Source: Bacillota bacterium (lineage in GTDB: Bacteria; Bacillota; Clostridia; Christensenellales; SZUA-584). Taken from it: 64,000 nt of DNA. Location of the stretch: assembly GCA_023460085.1 (NCBI GenBank), contig JAEWRI010000001.1:127759-191758 (forward strand), written 5' to 3'. Every line of letters starts with the position of its first letter. Position 1 is the stretch's first letter. Below the pieces are notes generated by a model. That model was not told the origin of the DNA, searched no databases, and worked only from the letters and a program-made list of their open reading frames with translations. This document shows, one piece after another, positions 24,784-32,590 of this stretch. A program made the translations under genes and the position numbers.

Positions 24784-25437
24784 ATGACGGTTACGAAAAA
24801 AATACTGACGATACTGCTCGCCGCGCTGCTCGTATTCGCGCTCGCGGGCTGTTCCAATCCGGGCAGCTCCAACGCCGCCGTGGACGAGTCCGAGGAGACC
24901 GTAAGCGCGACGGAAAGCCCGGAGGAAACCGAATCGGCGGTGACGGAACGCCCCGAAGCCCCCACGCACACCGATCGCCCGGAGAAGTCGCAGAACGCGC
25001 CGGCGTCCGGCGAAGCGGGCTATGATGTGGGCGACGTGCTGCCCGATTTCTCTGTTCCGACGGTGGGCGGAGGCACGTTTACGCTTTCCGAGAACCTCGG
25101 CAAGCCGGTGTTCATCAACCTGTTTGCCACGTGGTGCGGACCGTGCGTCGGCGAGATGCCCGAGATCAACGAGCTGTATCTGGAATACGCCGACAGCGCC
25201 GTGTTCATCGTCATCGACATCGGCGAGAGCGAAACCACCGCGCAGAGCTTCGGGGAAACCAACGGCTATTCGCTGCCCTTCGCGTACTCGGAGGACGGCC
25301 TGCCCTTCGGCGAAGACTACTTTGTGGAATACATCCCGCAGACCTTCGTGCTGGGCGCGGATGGCACCATCGTGCAGTTCTTCGGCGGCTCGTCCGACTA
25401 CAACACCTTTAAGGCCGCCCTCGAAGACGCACAATGA
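24784..25437 (+). CDS. TlpA/ResA-like thiol-disulfide lipoprotein
   Basis: 217 residues behind AGGAGG at a seven-base distance. A lipoprotein signal ends at the lipobox LALAGC (about residue 22). An acidic Ser/Thr/Glu-rich linker runs to about residue 80, then a thioredoxin-like domain with the redox motif WCGPC near residue 119 and a cis-Pro segment (IPQTF) near 185. It acts outside the membrane, reducing or exchanging disulfides. Its stop overlaps the start of the CXXC mini-protein as ATGA, and the polyferredoxin follows, so reducing power probably comes across the membrane from the latter. Confidence 0.9.
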   Translation: MTVTKKILTILLAALLVFALAGCSNPGSSNAAVDESEETVSATESPEETESAVTERPEAPTHTDRPEKSQNAPASGEAGYDVGDVLPDFSVPTVGGGTFTLSENLGKPVFINLFATWCGPCVGEMPEINELYLEYADSAVFIVIDIGESETTAQSFGETNGYSLPFAYSEDGLPFGEDYFVEYIPQTFVLGADGTIVQFFGGSSDYNTFKAALEDAQ

Positions 25438-25580
25438 GCCGCGGGCTGCGCATTGGGCTGGCCGCCGCGCTGCTTGCCGCGGGCGCGGTCCTGATTGTGC
25501 TGGGCGTACTGGGCGGCGAAACCAAGGTGGTACTTGCCAAGGCGATCCGCATCTGTCTGGAGTGCATCGGCATTGGGTAA
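25434..25580 (+). CDS. CD1871A-type CXXC mini-membrane protein
   Basis: 48 residues. One membrane segment (about 9-28) is followed by GGETKVVLAKA and the C-terminal ICLECIGIG, containing a CLEC (CXXC) pair. This tail is the hallmark of the small family annotated in clostridia as CD1871A CXXC proteins. The ATG overlaps the redoxin stop by four bases, and its own stop lies inside the start of the polyferredoxin gene. Such tight packing suggests that the three form one membrane redox unit; this is inference. Confidence 0.85.
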   Translation: MSRGLRIGLAAALLAAGAVLIVLGVLGGETKVVLAKAIRICLECIGIG

Positions 25581-26451
25581 GAAGCGTAAAATCGTGCAGG
25601 CGCTGACGGCGCTTGTCTATAACCTAAACCTCAGGGGCTTCGCCGATGGAACCATTTACCACGGCAAGCTGAAAAACGTCTGCGTGCCGGGGCTCAACTG
25701 CTATTCGTGTCCCGGCGCGCTGGGCTCCTGCCCCATCGGCTCTCTGCAATCGTCCATCGGCGCGATGTCGTACAAGATAAGCCTGTACGTATCGGGCATA
25801 CTCATATTCGTAGGTGCGCTGCTGGGCCGCTTCATCTGCGGCTGGGCGTGTCCGTTCGGACTCGCGCAGGAGCTGCTGTACAAAATCCCCTCCCCAAAAC
25901 TGCAAAGGAAGCGCGCGTTCGGCGTGCTCAAATACGGCAAGTACGTGATGCTGGCGGGGCTGGTGCTGCTGGTGCCCTATGTGATGTACCTGCAGGACGG
26001 CTTTGCCACGCCGACGTTCTGCAAATACGTCTGCCCGGCGGGAACGCTGGAGGCGGGCATTCCCCTGGTTTCCATGAACGAGACGCTGCGGCAGAGCATC
26101 GGGTGGCTGTTCTCGTGGAAGGTGCTGCTGCTTGTCGCGACCGTCGTGCTCTCGGTGTTCGTGTTCCGGCCCTTCTGCCGGTTCGTCTGTCCGCTGGGCG
26201 CCATCTACGGGCTGTTCAACCGCATCTCGGTATTCGGCCTGCGGCTGGAAACGCCCAAATGCACGCACTGCAACGCCTGCGCGCGCGTGTGCAAGCTGGA
26301 CGTCAATCCCTCCAAAACGCCGGGCAGCGCGGAGTGCATCCGCTGCGGAGACTGCGTCAAGGCCTGCCCCACCGGCGCGCTGCGCTTCGGCACGGCCTTC
26401 CGGGCGGCGGACAAGCAGCCCGCGGAAACGCTCTCCTCCCGCCGGGGTTGA
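25573..26451 (+). CDS. NapH/MauN-like membrane polyferredoxin
   Basis: 292 residues from a TTG at 25573 with GGAG nine bases upstream; it overlaps the mini-protein stop. Four to five membrane segments alternate with Cys clusters: CYSCPGALGSCPIG near residue 43, CGWACPFG near 93, CKYVCPAG near 152, and CRFVCPLG near 205. Two classical 4Fe-4S motifs, CTHCNACARVC and CIRCGDCVKAC, lie near 230-265. Known relatives pass electrons through the membrane (NapH, NosR-type). Here the likely acceptor is the CXXC peptide and the redoxin lipoprotein. Confidence 0.9.
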   Translation: MGKKRKIVQALTALVYNLNLRGFADGTIYHGKLKNVCVPGLNCYSCPGALGSCPIGSLQSSIGAMSYKISLYVSGILIFVGALLGRFICGWACPFGLAQELLYKIPSPKLQRKRAFGVLKYGKYVMLAGLVLLVPYVMYLQDGFATPTFCKYVCPAGTLEAGIPLVSMNETLRQSIGWLFSWKVLLLVATVVLSVFVFRPFCRFVCPLGAIYGLFNRISVFGLRLETPKCTHCNACARVCKLDVNPSKTPGSAECIRCGDCVKACPTGALRFGTAFRAADKQPAETLSSRRG

Positions 26452-26476
26452 CAGCCGGTGCGCGCGCGGCTATGAT
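26448..26476 (+). promoter_or_regulatory. strong sigma-A promoter of the methyltransferase leader
   Basis: Perfect TTGACA (26448-26453), 17-base spacer, TATGAT (26471-26476). The -35 overlaps the polyferredoxin stop. The transcript would carry about 190 bases of leader. Confidence 0.75.
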
Positions 26477-26482
26477 GAGACT

Positions 26483-26640
26483 ATCAAACAAAAAAGGTGG
26501 TGTCTGTTTGGATCGTGTTCTGTAAGCAACCGGAAGGTGCAACTCACTCCTGAGTGTGTTTGCTGTTATCGGATTGCCTGCGGAATACCCCACGGACGCC
26601 TTTTAACAAGGCGCGGTTTGTCCCGCCTTTTTGTTTTGGC
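26483..26640 (+). promoter_or_regulatory. attenuator leader with mutually exclusive hairpins
   Basis: Three short segments alternate: CGCCTT (26597-26602), AAGGCG (26608-26613), CGCCTT (26624-26629). Segments 1 and 2 pair as an antiterminator; 2 and 3 pair as a terminator followed by TTTTGTTTT. Upstream, GCAA-CTCACTCCTGAGTG-TTTGC at 26537-26563 forms another hairpin. AAGGTGGTG at 26494-26502 is a ribosome-site candidate for a tiny frame of TTG plus four codons (26508-26525). The trigger is unknown: ligand or translating ribosome. Confidence 0.6.
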
Positions 26641-26676
26641 GGTTTTCCGCGGGCGCGAAAAAAAGAAAGGAAAACC

Positions 26677-27387
26677 ATGAAAACAGAAAAAAGCCACTGC
26701 TTCGAATCCAAGTTCCTCGAAGAAAATATGATGGGCCCCAATTGCGTGAAGCTGCTGGAGGATATGACCCCGCACATGGCGCTGAAGCCCGGAATGCGCG
26801 TGCTGGACCTCGGCTGCGGCAGAGGCCTCACGTCGCTGTTCCTCGCGCGCGAGTTCGGCGTCACGGTGTACGCCACAGATTTGTGGATACCCGCCACGGA
26901 AAACTGGGAGCGCATCCGGGCGCTGGGGCTGGAAGACCGCGTCATCCCCATCCATGCCGACGCGCACGCGCTGCCCTACGCGGAGGACTACTTCGACGCG
27001 GCGGTCTGTGTGGACGCGTACCTCTACTTTGGTACGGAGGAAGGCTATATGGACCGCTGCCTCGCGCCGCTTGTGAAGCCGGGCGGAGACATCGCCATCG
27101 CGGTGCCGGGCGTCAAAACGGACCTCACCGCGCTTCCGCCCGAGATGGCGGGCAGCGTGCGCGCGGAGGACTTCATGACGTTTCGCTCCGGGCGATGGTG
27201 GACGGAACGCCTCGCGCCCTCGAAGCGGTACGCGATGGAGCGCCTGTGGGAATTCTCCGGGTTTGACGAGGCGTGGGCCGACTGGCTGCGCACCGACAAC
27301 CCCTACGCCGTGAGCGACCGGGCGATGCTGCGCGCCAACGCCGGGCGCTTCATGAACCTCATCTGCATGACGGGAAAACGCATATAA
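26677..27387 (+). CDS. class I SAM-dependent methyltransferase
   Basis: 236 residues from the ATG at 26677 behind AAAGGAAAA; longer in-frame starts would lie inside the leader terminator. SAM-binding motif I is VLDLGCGRGLTS near residue 43, followed by an ATDLW motif II and a FDAAVCVDAYLYFG motif IV region. The N-terminal LEENMMGPN and the central ATENWERI match a well-conserved clostridial family of unknown substrate. Control by an attenuator suggests an inducible function, possibly stress or drug response; this is inference. Confidence 0.85.
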   Translation: MKTEKSHCFESKFLEENMMGPNCVKLLEDMTPHMALKPGMRVLDLGCGRGLTSLFLAREFGVTVYATDLWIPATENWERIRALGLEDRVIPIHADAHALPYAEDYFDAAVCVDAYLYFGTEEGYMDRCLAPLVKPGGDIAIAVPGVKTDLTALPPEMAGSVRAEDFMTFRSGRWWTERLAPSKRYAMERLWEFSGFDEAWADWLRTDNPYAVSDRAMLRANAGRFMNLICMTGKRI

Positions 27388-27395
27388 GCGGCATA

Positions 27396-27438
27396 AAAAG
27401 GGCGGCCATCCTCCAAACGGAGCGCTGACCGCCCTTTT
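27396..27438. terminator. bidirectional terminator between convergent genes
   Basis: AAAAAGGGCGG and CCGCCCTTTT flank a 24-base loop that itself can fold. A/T runs on both sides serve the methyltransferase (+) and the zinc-ribbon protein (-). Confidence 0.75.
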
Positions 27439-27456
27439 AGTTTCCCGCAGCGTCTG

Positions 27457-29277
27457 TTAAAACGTTCCCGTAAAATACAGCGGCGTTCCCCCGCCGGTGG
27501 GCGAAATGATCGTGTTGTTTGCCTCATCGTAGTAATAGTCGACCGAGACGCCGTCCGTCGCCGTGATGTGGATGGTGGTGCCGTCGAATGTGTAGTGCAA
27601 GTCACCGTGCGGATTAAACATGCTGCTGTTCGCGATGATATCCGAGTACGACATGCCCTCCGTACCGATGTATGCCATGCCGCCTGAGAAGCAGATGGCT
27701 TCACCCGCGGTGTATACGCCCCCCGACTGTGTACCTTTACCGACCCACAGCGTGCCGTCGAAATAGCCGTCTCGCGATACCGGCGATGGCGTGGGTATCG
27801 GCAGGAGCGTCGGAATGGGTTCCGTGCTGGGCGGCGGCGACTCCTCCGGCGGGGTATCGTCCGGCGGCTCGATAACCACCGCCTGCCCCAGCAGCCGTGT
27901 CCAGAGGCTGCCCAGCAGCTCCTTCAGCTTATATACATTGGCGTTGCGCGTATCGATTTTGAACAGCTTCTCCACGGTCTTCATGAGCTTGCCGAAGGTC
28001 AGGTTTCCGTCGAAGTATACGCTCGTCTTAAAGCCGTCAATGTATGCGTCGAAACGGCCGCTGAGATCATCGCCCGATCTCACTACCTCGCCCGAGAATT
28101 CGTAGTGATTCGGACCGATGTCCATCTCTCCGCCAAAGCCGAGCCCGTCCTTCTCTATCTGATAGCGCAGCGTGCCTTCCATGGCACTGCCGTCCGGCAG
28201 CGCGGCTGTAAACAGCATATCGACGGTATCCCCTGCGCGGTTATAGCCGAAGGAAGCCTCCAGCTTCTGACCGTCCACCGTTCCCTCCATGCTTACGCCT
28301 ATGGGTCTGCCGTCCTCGTACATCACACTGTACTCCAGCCCCGGTGCCGTCACGTTTTCCACGGCTCCCACGGCGGCAGCAACGCTTTCCAGCGTGTCCG
28401 AAATGACGATGTTGGTATAGAAAACGCGGCTGACGGCTCTGTCCGCCGCGTTGCGCAGATCCCGGTCGTCATCCACCTTATCCGCAAGCGTGCGCAGCGC
28501 GTCCGCGATGTCGTCTGCATCCATCGTCAGCGTGGCCTCGGATGCGCTCTTCTGGAAGCAGTCTTCGTCGATGCTGTTCATGAACGCTTCGAGCAGCATC
28601 CGCATGTCTTCCTTCTCCTCCGCCGATCCGCTCGTGAGCGCCCCCAGCCTTTCGGCAAGCGTCATGCTGTCGGTTAGGTCGGCACCCGACTCCAGCTCAA
28701 GACCCGATACGCCGTCCGGAGTCGCGGCGTAGAGCACGTCCTCCAGCAGCAGCAACGTCAGGGCGCCAAAATCGCCTTCAAGGCTCGCGCCGAGCGCTTC
28801 CCCGTCGTAAGCGACTTCCAGCGTTAAAGGCACGCTGTCTTCATCGCCCGCTTCCACGTCGAGATCCAGTGACAGCTGGAATGGCTGATCGGCAAGATCG
28901 GCAAATACGCTCTCGCCGAGGCCGGAGAAGGCATCGGTAAACACCGCGGCGCTGTCGTTATAGAAGCGCGTCTGCACGGTATCGCCGCTCAGCGGCCCGC
29001 CGCCGCCCTTCAGCACACCCGGCCATACAAACAGCACGATGACGGCAACGACGATAAGCGCCGCCGCGGCGATGATCGCCCAGAGTCCCCTGCGCCTGTG
29101 CGGCGGCTTGTCCGCGCTTCGACTGGCCCGCGCCGGCGGTACTGGCGGCACGGGCGGCGGTTGTGCGGGCGGCACTGCTGACATTTGCCGCGGCTGCACG
29201 GCGTTCATCCGTGCGCCGCATGACGAGCAAAAAGCATCCCCATTTCCGACAACGGCCCCGCAATGGAAACAAACCAT
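27457..29277 (-). CDS. zinc-ribbon membrane-anchored protein of unknown function
   Basis: 606 residues behind GGAGGG. An N-terminal zinc ribbon (CFHCG and CSSCG, residues 3-21) is followed by a Pro-rich linker, one membrane segment (about 64-86) and a large outer domain. The region at about 470-500 is a Pro/Ser/Thr spacer, followed by a C-terminal module rich in Gly, Tyr and Thr that may be a separate beta fold. The cytosolic ribbon plus extracytoplasmic domain is typical of clostridial envelope sensors. No catalytic motif seen. Confidence 0.75.
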   Translation of the reverse strand: MVCFHCGAVVGNGDAFCSSCGARMNAVQPRQMSAVPPAQPPPVPPVPPARASRSADKPPHRRRGLWAIIAAAALIVVAVIVLFVWPGVLKGGGGPLSGDTVQTRFYNDSAAVFTDAFSGLGESVFADLADQPFQLSLDLDVEAGDEDSVPLTLEVAYDGEALGASLEGDFGALTLLLLEDVLYAATPDGVSGLELESGADLTDSMTLAERLGALTSGSAEEKEDMRMLLEAFMNSIDEDCFQKSASEATLTMDADDIADALRTLADKVDDDRDLRNAADRAVSRVFYTNIVISDTLESVAAAVGAVENVTAPGLEYSVMYEDGRPIGVSMEGTVDGQKLEASFGYNRAGDTVDMLFTAALPDGSAMEGTLRYQIEKDGLGFGGEMDIGPNHYEFSGEVVRSGDDLSGRFDAYIDGFKTSVYFDGNLTFGKLMKTVEKLFKIDTRNANVYKLKELLGSLWTRLLGQAVVIEPPDDTPPEESPPPSTEPIPTLLPIPTPSPVSRDGYFDGTLWVGKGTQSGGVYTAGEAICFSGGMAYIGTEGMSYSDIIANSSMFNPHGDLHYTFDGTTIHITATDGVSVDYYYDEANNTIISPTGGGTPLYFTGTF

Positions 29278-29353
29278 ATGACAGCCCTCCGCTTTATTTT
29301 CGTGTCAAGAACAAGAGAATCGTTTGCGATACGCACAGTATGATGTTATCTTC

Positions 29354-29381
29354 ATTATAGACGCAGCGCCCGCGAAGTCAA
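29354..29381 (-). promoter_or_regulatory. sigma-A promoter of the zinc-ribbon gene
   Basis: Minus-strand TTGACT (29381-29376) and perfect TATAAT (29359-29354), 16-base spacer. It lies in a 301-base gap (29278-29578) that otherwise shows no coding frame or clear hairpin. Confidence 0.65.
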
Positions 29382-29578
29382 CGGGCAGCAGAGATAATAT
29401 TCCATTTTTCGTCATGCGCATTTTGCTGCAGCGGTATTATAGGAATGATATGCCGCGTTTCTTTCACAAGCCTTTCCGGCGGGCTCTATGCTATACGCTC
29501 ACACTGATATTTTGCAGCACTCGCGCTGCCGGACGCTCTCGTCATCCGTGCATCGTCAGGACGGCAGACCGTTTTATA

Positions 29579-30388
29579 TTATTCTCCGCGCGTCTTCACC
29601 GTCAGCGGGATATCCCGCAGTGAGCCGAACGTATAGCCCGCGTCCTCCCAGGCCGTCAGCACCTCGTTCAGCACGTGCACATTCGCCGCGGACTGGCAGT
29701 GCAGCAGCGCGATTTCACCGGGGTGCGTCTCCTTCAGTATGGTCCGCATGGCGTCCTCATCCGACGGCTGGTTGCTGACGTCCCAGTCGGAATAGCGGAA
29801 GGACCAGAACACCGTGGTGTAACCCAGCTGCTCCGCGTAGCTCAGCGTCTTTTCGGAGAACAGGCCCTGCGGAGGCCGGAAGTACCGGGGCAGCTCCTCC
29901 CCCGTCGCCTCGAAGTAGGCATCCTCCACGCCCTTCAGCTCCGACTGGAACTTCTCGAATGTCACGCGCGACATGCCGATATGGTGCGCCGTGTGGTTGC
30001 CGACGATGCAGCCCTGCTCCGTCATTGCCCGGATCACGTCGGGATGCTCGCGGATATACGCCTCGTTCATGAAGAACGCGGCGGTGGCGTCGTGCGCCTT
30101 CAGGGTTTCCAGTATCTGCGGAATGTTGTCGTTCCGCGGGCAGTCGTCGAACGTGAGGTAGATGACCTTGCGGCTGGTATCGCCGAGGTAAAGCACGTCG
30201 TAGTCCGCGATATAGCCCGCCTTCTCCATCGGATCGGGCGGCACGTCCGTATCGTGCGGCAGGTAGTACCACATGAACTCGTCGGTGGATACGGGCGTCT
30301 CCCGCGGGAGGCAGCGCGCGCACACCATCAGCGCCAGCGCCAGCGCAAGGAACATCAGCATGATGCTCGAAAGCTTGAGTCTGCTCAT
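29579..30388 (-). CDS. PdaA-like polysaccharide deacetylase
   Basis: 269 residues from MSRLKLSS; a TTG 21 bases further upstream is also possible and neither has a clear ribosome site. One N-terminal membrane or signal segment (about 5-25). NodB domain: motif 1 reads YLTFDDCP near residue 80, where the family has TFDDGP; motif 2 is NHTAHH near 131 with both zinc His; RPPQG lies near 173. Relatives remove acetyl groups from muramic acid for delta-lactam formation in spore cortex, which fits a spore former. The Gly-to-Cys change next to the catalytic Asp pair is unusual. Confidence 0.85.
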   Translation of the reverse strand: MSRLKLSSIMLMFLALALALMVCARCLPRETPVSTDEFMWYYLPHDTDVPPDPMEKAGYIADYDVLYLGDTSRKVIYLTFDDCPRNDNIPQILETLKAHDATAAFFMNEAYIREHPDVIRAMTEQGCIVGNHTAHHIGMSRVTFEKFQSELKGVEDAYFEATGEELPRYFRPPQGLFSEKTLSYAEQLGYTTVFWSFRYSDWDVSNQPSDEDAMRTILKETHPGEIALLHCQSAANVHVLNEVLTAWEDAGYTFGSLRDIPLTVKTRGE

Positions 30389-30433
30389 GCCACAGTGTAT
30401 GCGCGGCAAACCGGATTCATCCGTTGGGCGCGT

Positions 30434-30837
30434 CTAATGCCCGCGGTGCTTTTCCTTTCGCTTGCACACCTGCAGCGCAAACCGCGCCGCTTCCCGCTCC
30501 CGCCCCCGTTCCGCGCGGTGATGCCGCGCCTCCAGCGCTCCCGCCTCGCGCTGCGCGGCCAGCGCGGACTGCGCCTGCTGCCGGGCCTTCGCGGCCTCGC
30601 GCTGACGGCGTTTAGGGCTGCGCGCGTCGGAGCGAGTGCGCTGCCGCCGAACACCGCTTTCCCGAACCGCAGCGCGGCGTATTCACGCAGCACGAATTCG
30701 TACACCTGACGCGGCGACGGCTCCGCGCCGAATACATGGCGCGCCGCGCGACATCCGCCCTCCTCGCGCACCTCCGCCACCGCCACAAAAAACTGCCCGT
30801 CGTGGAAAACGCTGAGCACCGCTTCGATTTCTTGCAT
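30434..30837 (-). pseudogene. yjdF: yjdF (DUF2992) with a one-base frameshift
   Basis: The ATG at 30835-30837 has AGGAGGGA upstream. The first ~60 codons give a YjdF N-terminus, with VFHDGQFFVAVAEVREE and FGAEPSPRQVYEFVL. Near 30650 the frame fails. The typical Lys/Arg/Gln-rich YjdF C-terminus (SPKRRQREAAKARQQAQSAL, then a CKRKEKHRGH end) continues in another frame to TAG at 30434-30436. The span is 404 bases, not a multiple of three, so one base appears to be missing. No slippery heptamer is visible. It is either a real pseudogene or an assembly error. Confidence 0.75.
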
Positions 30838-30849
30838 AAAAAAATCCCT

Positions 30850-30963
30850 CCTGTTTCTGTGGTTACACAAAACAGAAGAGATGGGACAAGAGGCCCGCGG
30901 CCTCCAGGTTACTGACACTTGCGTGCGCGCGGACTACCATACCGCGCTGTGTTTCTATCTCTC
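30850..30963 (-). promoter_or_regulatory. yjdF riboswitch candidate
   Basis: The leader before yjdF folds well by eye. A closing stem pairs GAGAGAT (30963-30957) with ATCTCT (30882-30877). Inside are CGCGG/CCGCG and GAGGCC/GGCCTC hairpins. A following CTGTTT/AAACAG hairpin ends beside the ribosome site and could gate translation. yjdF-motif RNAs, which bind aza-aromatic compounds, occur directly upstream of yjdF in Firmicutes. The assignment rests on this gene link and the fold; conserved positions were not scored. Confidence 0.6.
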
Positions 30964-30970
30964 CGCCGCC

Positions 30971-30999
30971 ACTATACCACGGGGCTTCCGTGAAATCAA
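30971..30999 (-). promoter_or_regulatory. sigma-A promoter of the yjdF leader
   Basis: Minus-strand TTGATT (30999-30994) and TATAGT (30976-30971), 17-base spacer, with a TG one base upstream of the -10. The -35 overlaps the sirtuin stop codon. Confidence 0.65.
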
Positions 31000-31712
31000 A
31001 CGTGAATCTGCGAGAGCGTCTGACCGATGGGCGCGCAGATGCGCAGCGCCGCGCGGGCGTCGTACGCCGTAGATGATTTGTTGAGCAGCACCAGGCTGCC
31101 GCCCTCGAAGTAATCGATGAGCCCCGCCGCCGGATACACCGCAAGCGACGTGCCGCCCACGATGAGCATGTCCGCTTCGGAGATGGCGCGCACCGCGGCG
31201 TCGATGACGTCCGCGTCCAGCGGCTCCTCGTAGAGCACGACGTCCGGGCGAATGATGCCGCCGCATTCGCAGCGCGGCACGCCCTCGCAGCCTAGGATAG
31301 CGTCCAGCCCATAGCGCTTGCGGCACTTCATGCAGGTATTGCGGTGCACGCTGCCGTGCAGCTCCAGCACGTTCTGGCTGCCCGCCATCTGGTGCAGCCC
31401 GTCGATGTTCTGCGTCACCACCGCCGAAAGCTTCCCCGCGGCCTCCAGCTCTGCCAGCTTACAATGCGCGGCGTTGGGCTTTACACCGGGGCACAGCAGC
31501 TTATCCCGGTAGAACGCGTAGAACTCGTCCGGGTGCGCCATAAAGAACGAATGGCTCAGCATGGTCTCGGGCGGATATGGGTACCGTTCGCGGTAGAGGC
31601 CGTCCTCGCTGCGGAAGTCCTTCAGCCCGCTCTCGGTGGACACGCCCGCGCCGCCGAAGAATACGATGCTTCGGCTCCCGTCAATCATCTGCTGCAACGC
31701 TTCTATGCTCAT
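30996..31712 (-). CDS. Sir2-family NAD-dependent protein deacylase
   Basis: Removes acyl groups from lysines with NAD as co-substrate. 238 residues, usual bacterial length. NAD-binding GGAGVSTESGLKDFR near residue 20, catalytic TQNIDGLH near 100 with the general-base His in ELHG near 118, four zinc Cys in CMKC and CECGG near 127-150, and a final GGTSLAVYPA near 190. The ribosome site GGGAGGTGA is strong. Downstream stands yjdF with its own promoter. Confidence 0.95.
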   Translation of the reverse strand: MSIEALQQMIDGSRSIVFFGGAGVSTESGLKDFRSEDGLYRERYPYPPETMLSHSFFMAHPDEFYAFYRDKLLCPGVKPNAAHCKLAELEAAGKLSAVVTQNIDGLHQMAGSQNVLELHGSVHRNTCMKCRKRYGLDAILGCEGVPRCECGGIIRPDVVLYEEPLDADVIDAAVRAISEADMLIVGGTSLAVYPAAGLIDYFEGGSLVLLNKSSTAYDARAALRICAPIGQTLSQIHV

Positions 31713-31743
31713 ATCGTCACCTCCCGCCTATCATAGCACAAAC

Positions 31744-31766
31744 GCGCCGCTCCGGCGCATTTTTCC
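31744..31766. terminator. GC hairpin between GNAT fragment and sirtuin
   Basis: GCGCCG and CGGCGC separated by four bases, followed on the plus strand by ATTTTT. On the minus strand, the direction of the flanking genes, the T-run is weak, so its terminator role is uncertain. Confidence 0.5.
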
Positions 31767-31819
31767 CGGTCAGCGCACAGATAATCCATGAAATACACGC
31801 GTTTCGCCACGCTGCCCCG

Positions 31820-31915
31820 TCAATATGGCCCGCGCGGATGAAGCCGCGGATCGCCCGGCTCCATGCGCCGCAGAAGCAGGCGCTCCGTCTCCACCGGTGC
31901 GAAGCAGAGGCTCAT
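31820..31915 (-). pseudogene. truncated GNAT acetyltransferase start
   Basis: 31 codons whose N-terminus, APVETERLLLRRMEPGD, is the typical opening of RimJ/RimL-type GNAT acetyltransferases. The frame then runs into an early stop and no continuation is visible in any frame before the sirtuin. Its ATG overlaps the stop of the alpha/beta hydrolase as ATGA, so an intact gene once followed in the same operon. Confidence 0.5.
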
Positions 31916-32475
31916 TGCCCGGCCTCCGCCGCCTGCGTGCACAGCGCGGTCACCGCTTTCAGTATGGCAAGGCTGCCCCTCGCGTCGCCCGGCAGCTCCA
32001 GCCGGTGATCCGCGTCCTCCGGCTGCAGCAGGTAAACGCCCGCGCTTTCGCAAAGCGCGCACAGCGCTTCCGCGTCAACGTGCGGATCCGCCGTGCCCGA
32101 AACGACGGCCTCAATGCCCGCCCCGGCACGAACATAGGGCAGCGCCTCCGGTATGGGCGTCAGCAGTATATGCCGCGCACGAATGTTCAGCGTCTCTGCC
32201 GCCCACAGCGCGACAACGGTGCCGAGGCTCTTGGACACGAACACGACGTCGCGGTATGCCCGCAGATCCAGCGCCTCCAGCTGAGTGCGCGCGGCCTCCC
32301 GCAGCGCCGCCAGCGCGGCCTCCCTGGAAGCCGAACGCTTCATGATATCGCCGTATCGGATGTCTGCCAGCCCGTATCCCCGCGAGTCGAACGCGAAGCG
32401 CGCGTAGTACAGCAGCGGGTGGTCTATCCCATAGTTGCCGCCCGGAAAGAAGACCGCCATTCGTTTCCCGTCCAT
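31912..32475 (-). CDS. small alpha/beta hydrolase
   Basis: 187 residues from the ATG at 32475 (GGGAGGG upstream). A hydrolase core is suggested by VFFPGGNYG near residue 7, the nucleophile elbow VFVSKSLGT near 84 (a variant GxSxG, with Lys before the Ser), an Asp in the SGTADPHVDA loop near 140 and a His in DADHRLE near 163, giving a plausible Ser-Asp-His triad. Substrate unknown. It is followed by the GNAT remnant. Confidence 0.75.
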   Translation of the reverse strand: MDGKRMAVFFPGGNYGIDHPLLYYARFAFDSRGYGLADIRYGDIMKRSASREAALAALREAARTQLEALDLRAYRDVVFVSKSLGTVVALWAAETLNIRARHILLTPIPEALPYVRAGAGIEAVVSGTADPHVDAEALCALCESAGVYLLQPEDADHRLELPGDARGSLAILKAVTALCTQAAEAGQ

Positions 32476-32544
32476 ACGCCCTCCCTTGCGCCATATTCCT
32501 TTTATTGATAGTATCACAGCGCGCGCGGCAGTAAAAGCGTGGCA

Positions 32545-32578
32545 TAAAAAAACCTCCATTGCCGAGACAATGAAGGTT
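32545..32578 (-). terminator. intrinsic terminator after the 26-residue basic peptide
   Basis: Minus-strand AACCTTCATTG and CAATGGAGGTT pair with one mismatch around a six-base loop, followed by seven T. Confidence 0.85.
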
Positions 32579-32590
32579 ATCCCGATTTCG

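Noticed and set aside
26500..26553. A 17-codon GTG frame in the methyltransferase leader as leader peptide
   Set aside because: The ribosome site is too close to the GTG; the shorter TTG frame at 26508 is better placed, and neither is certain.
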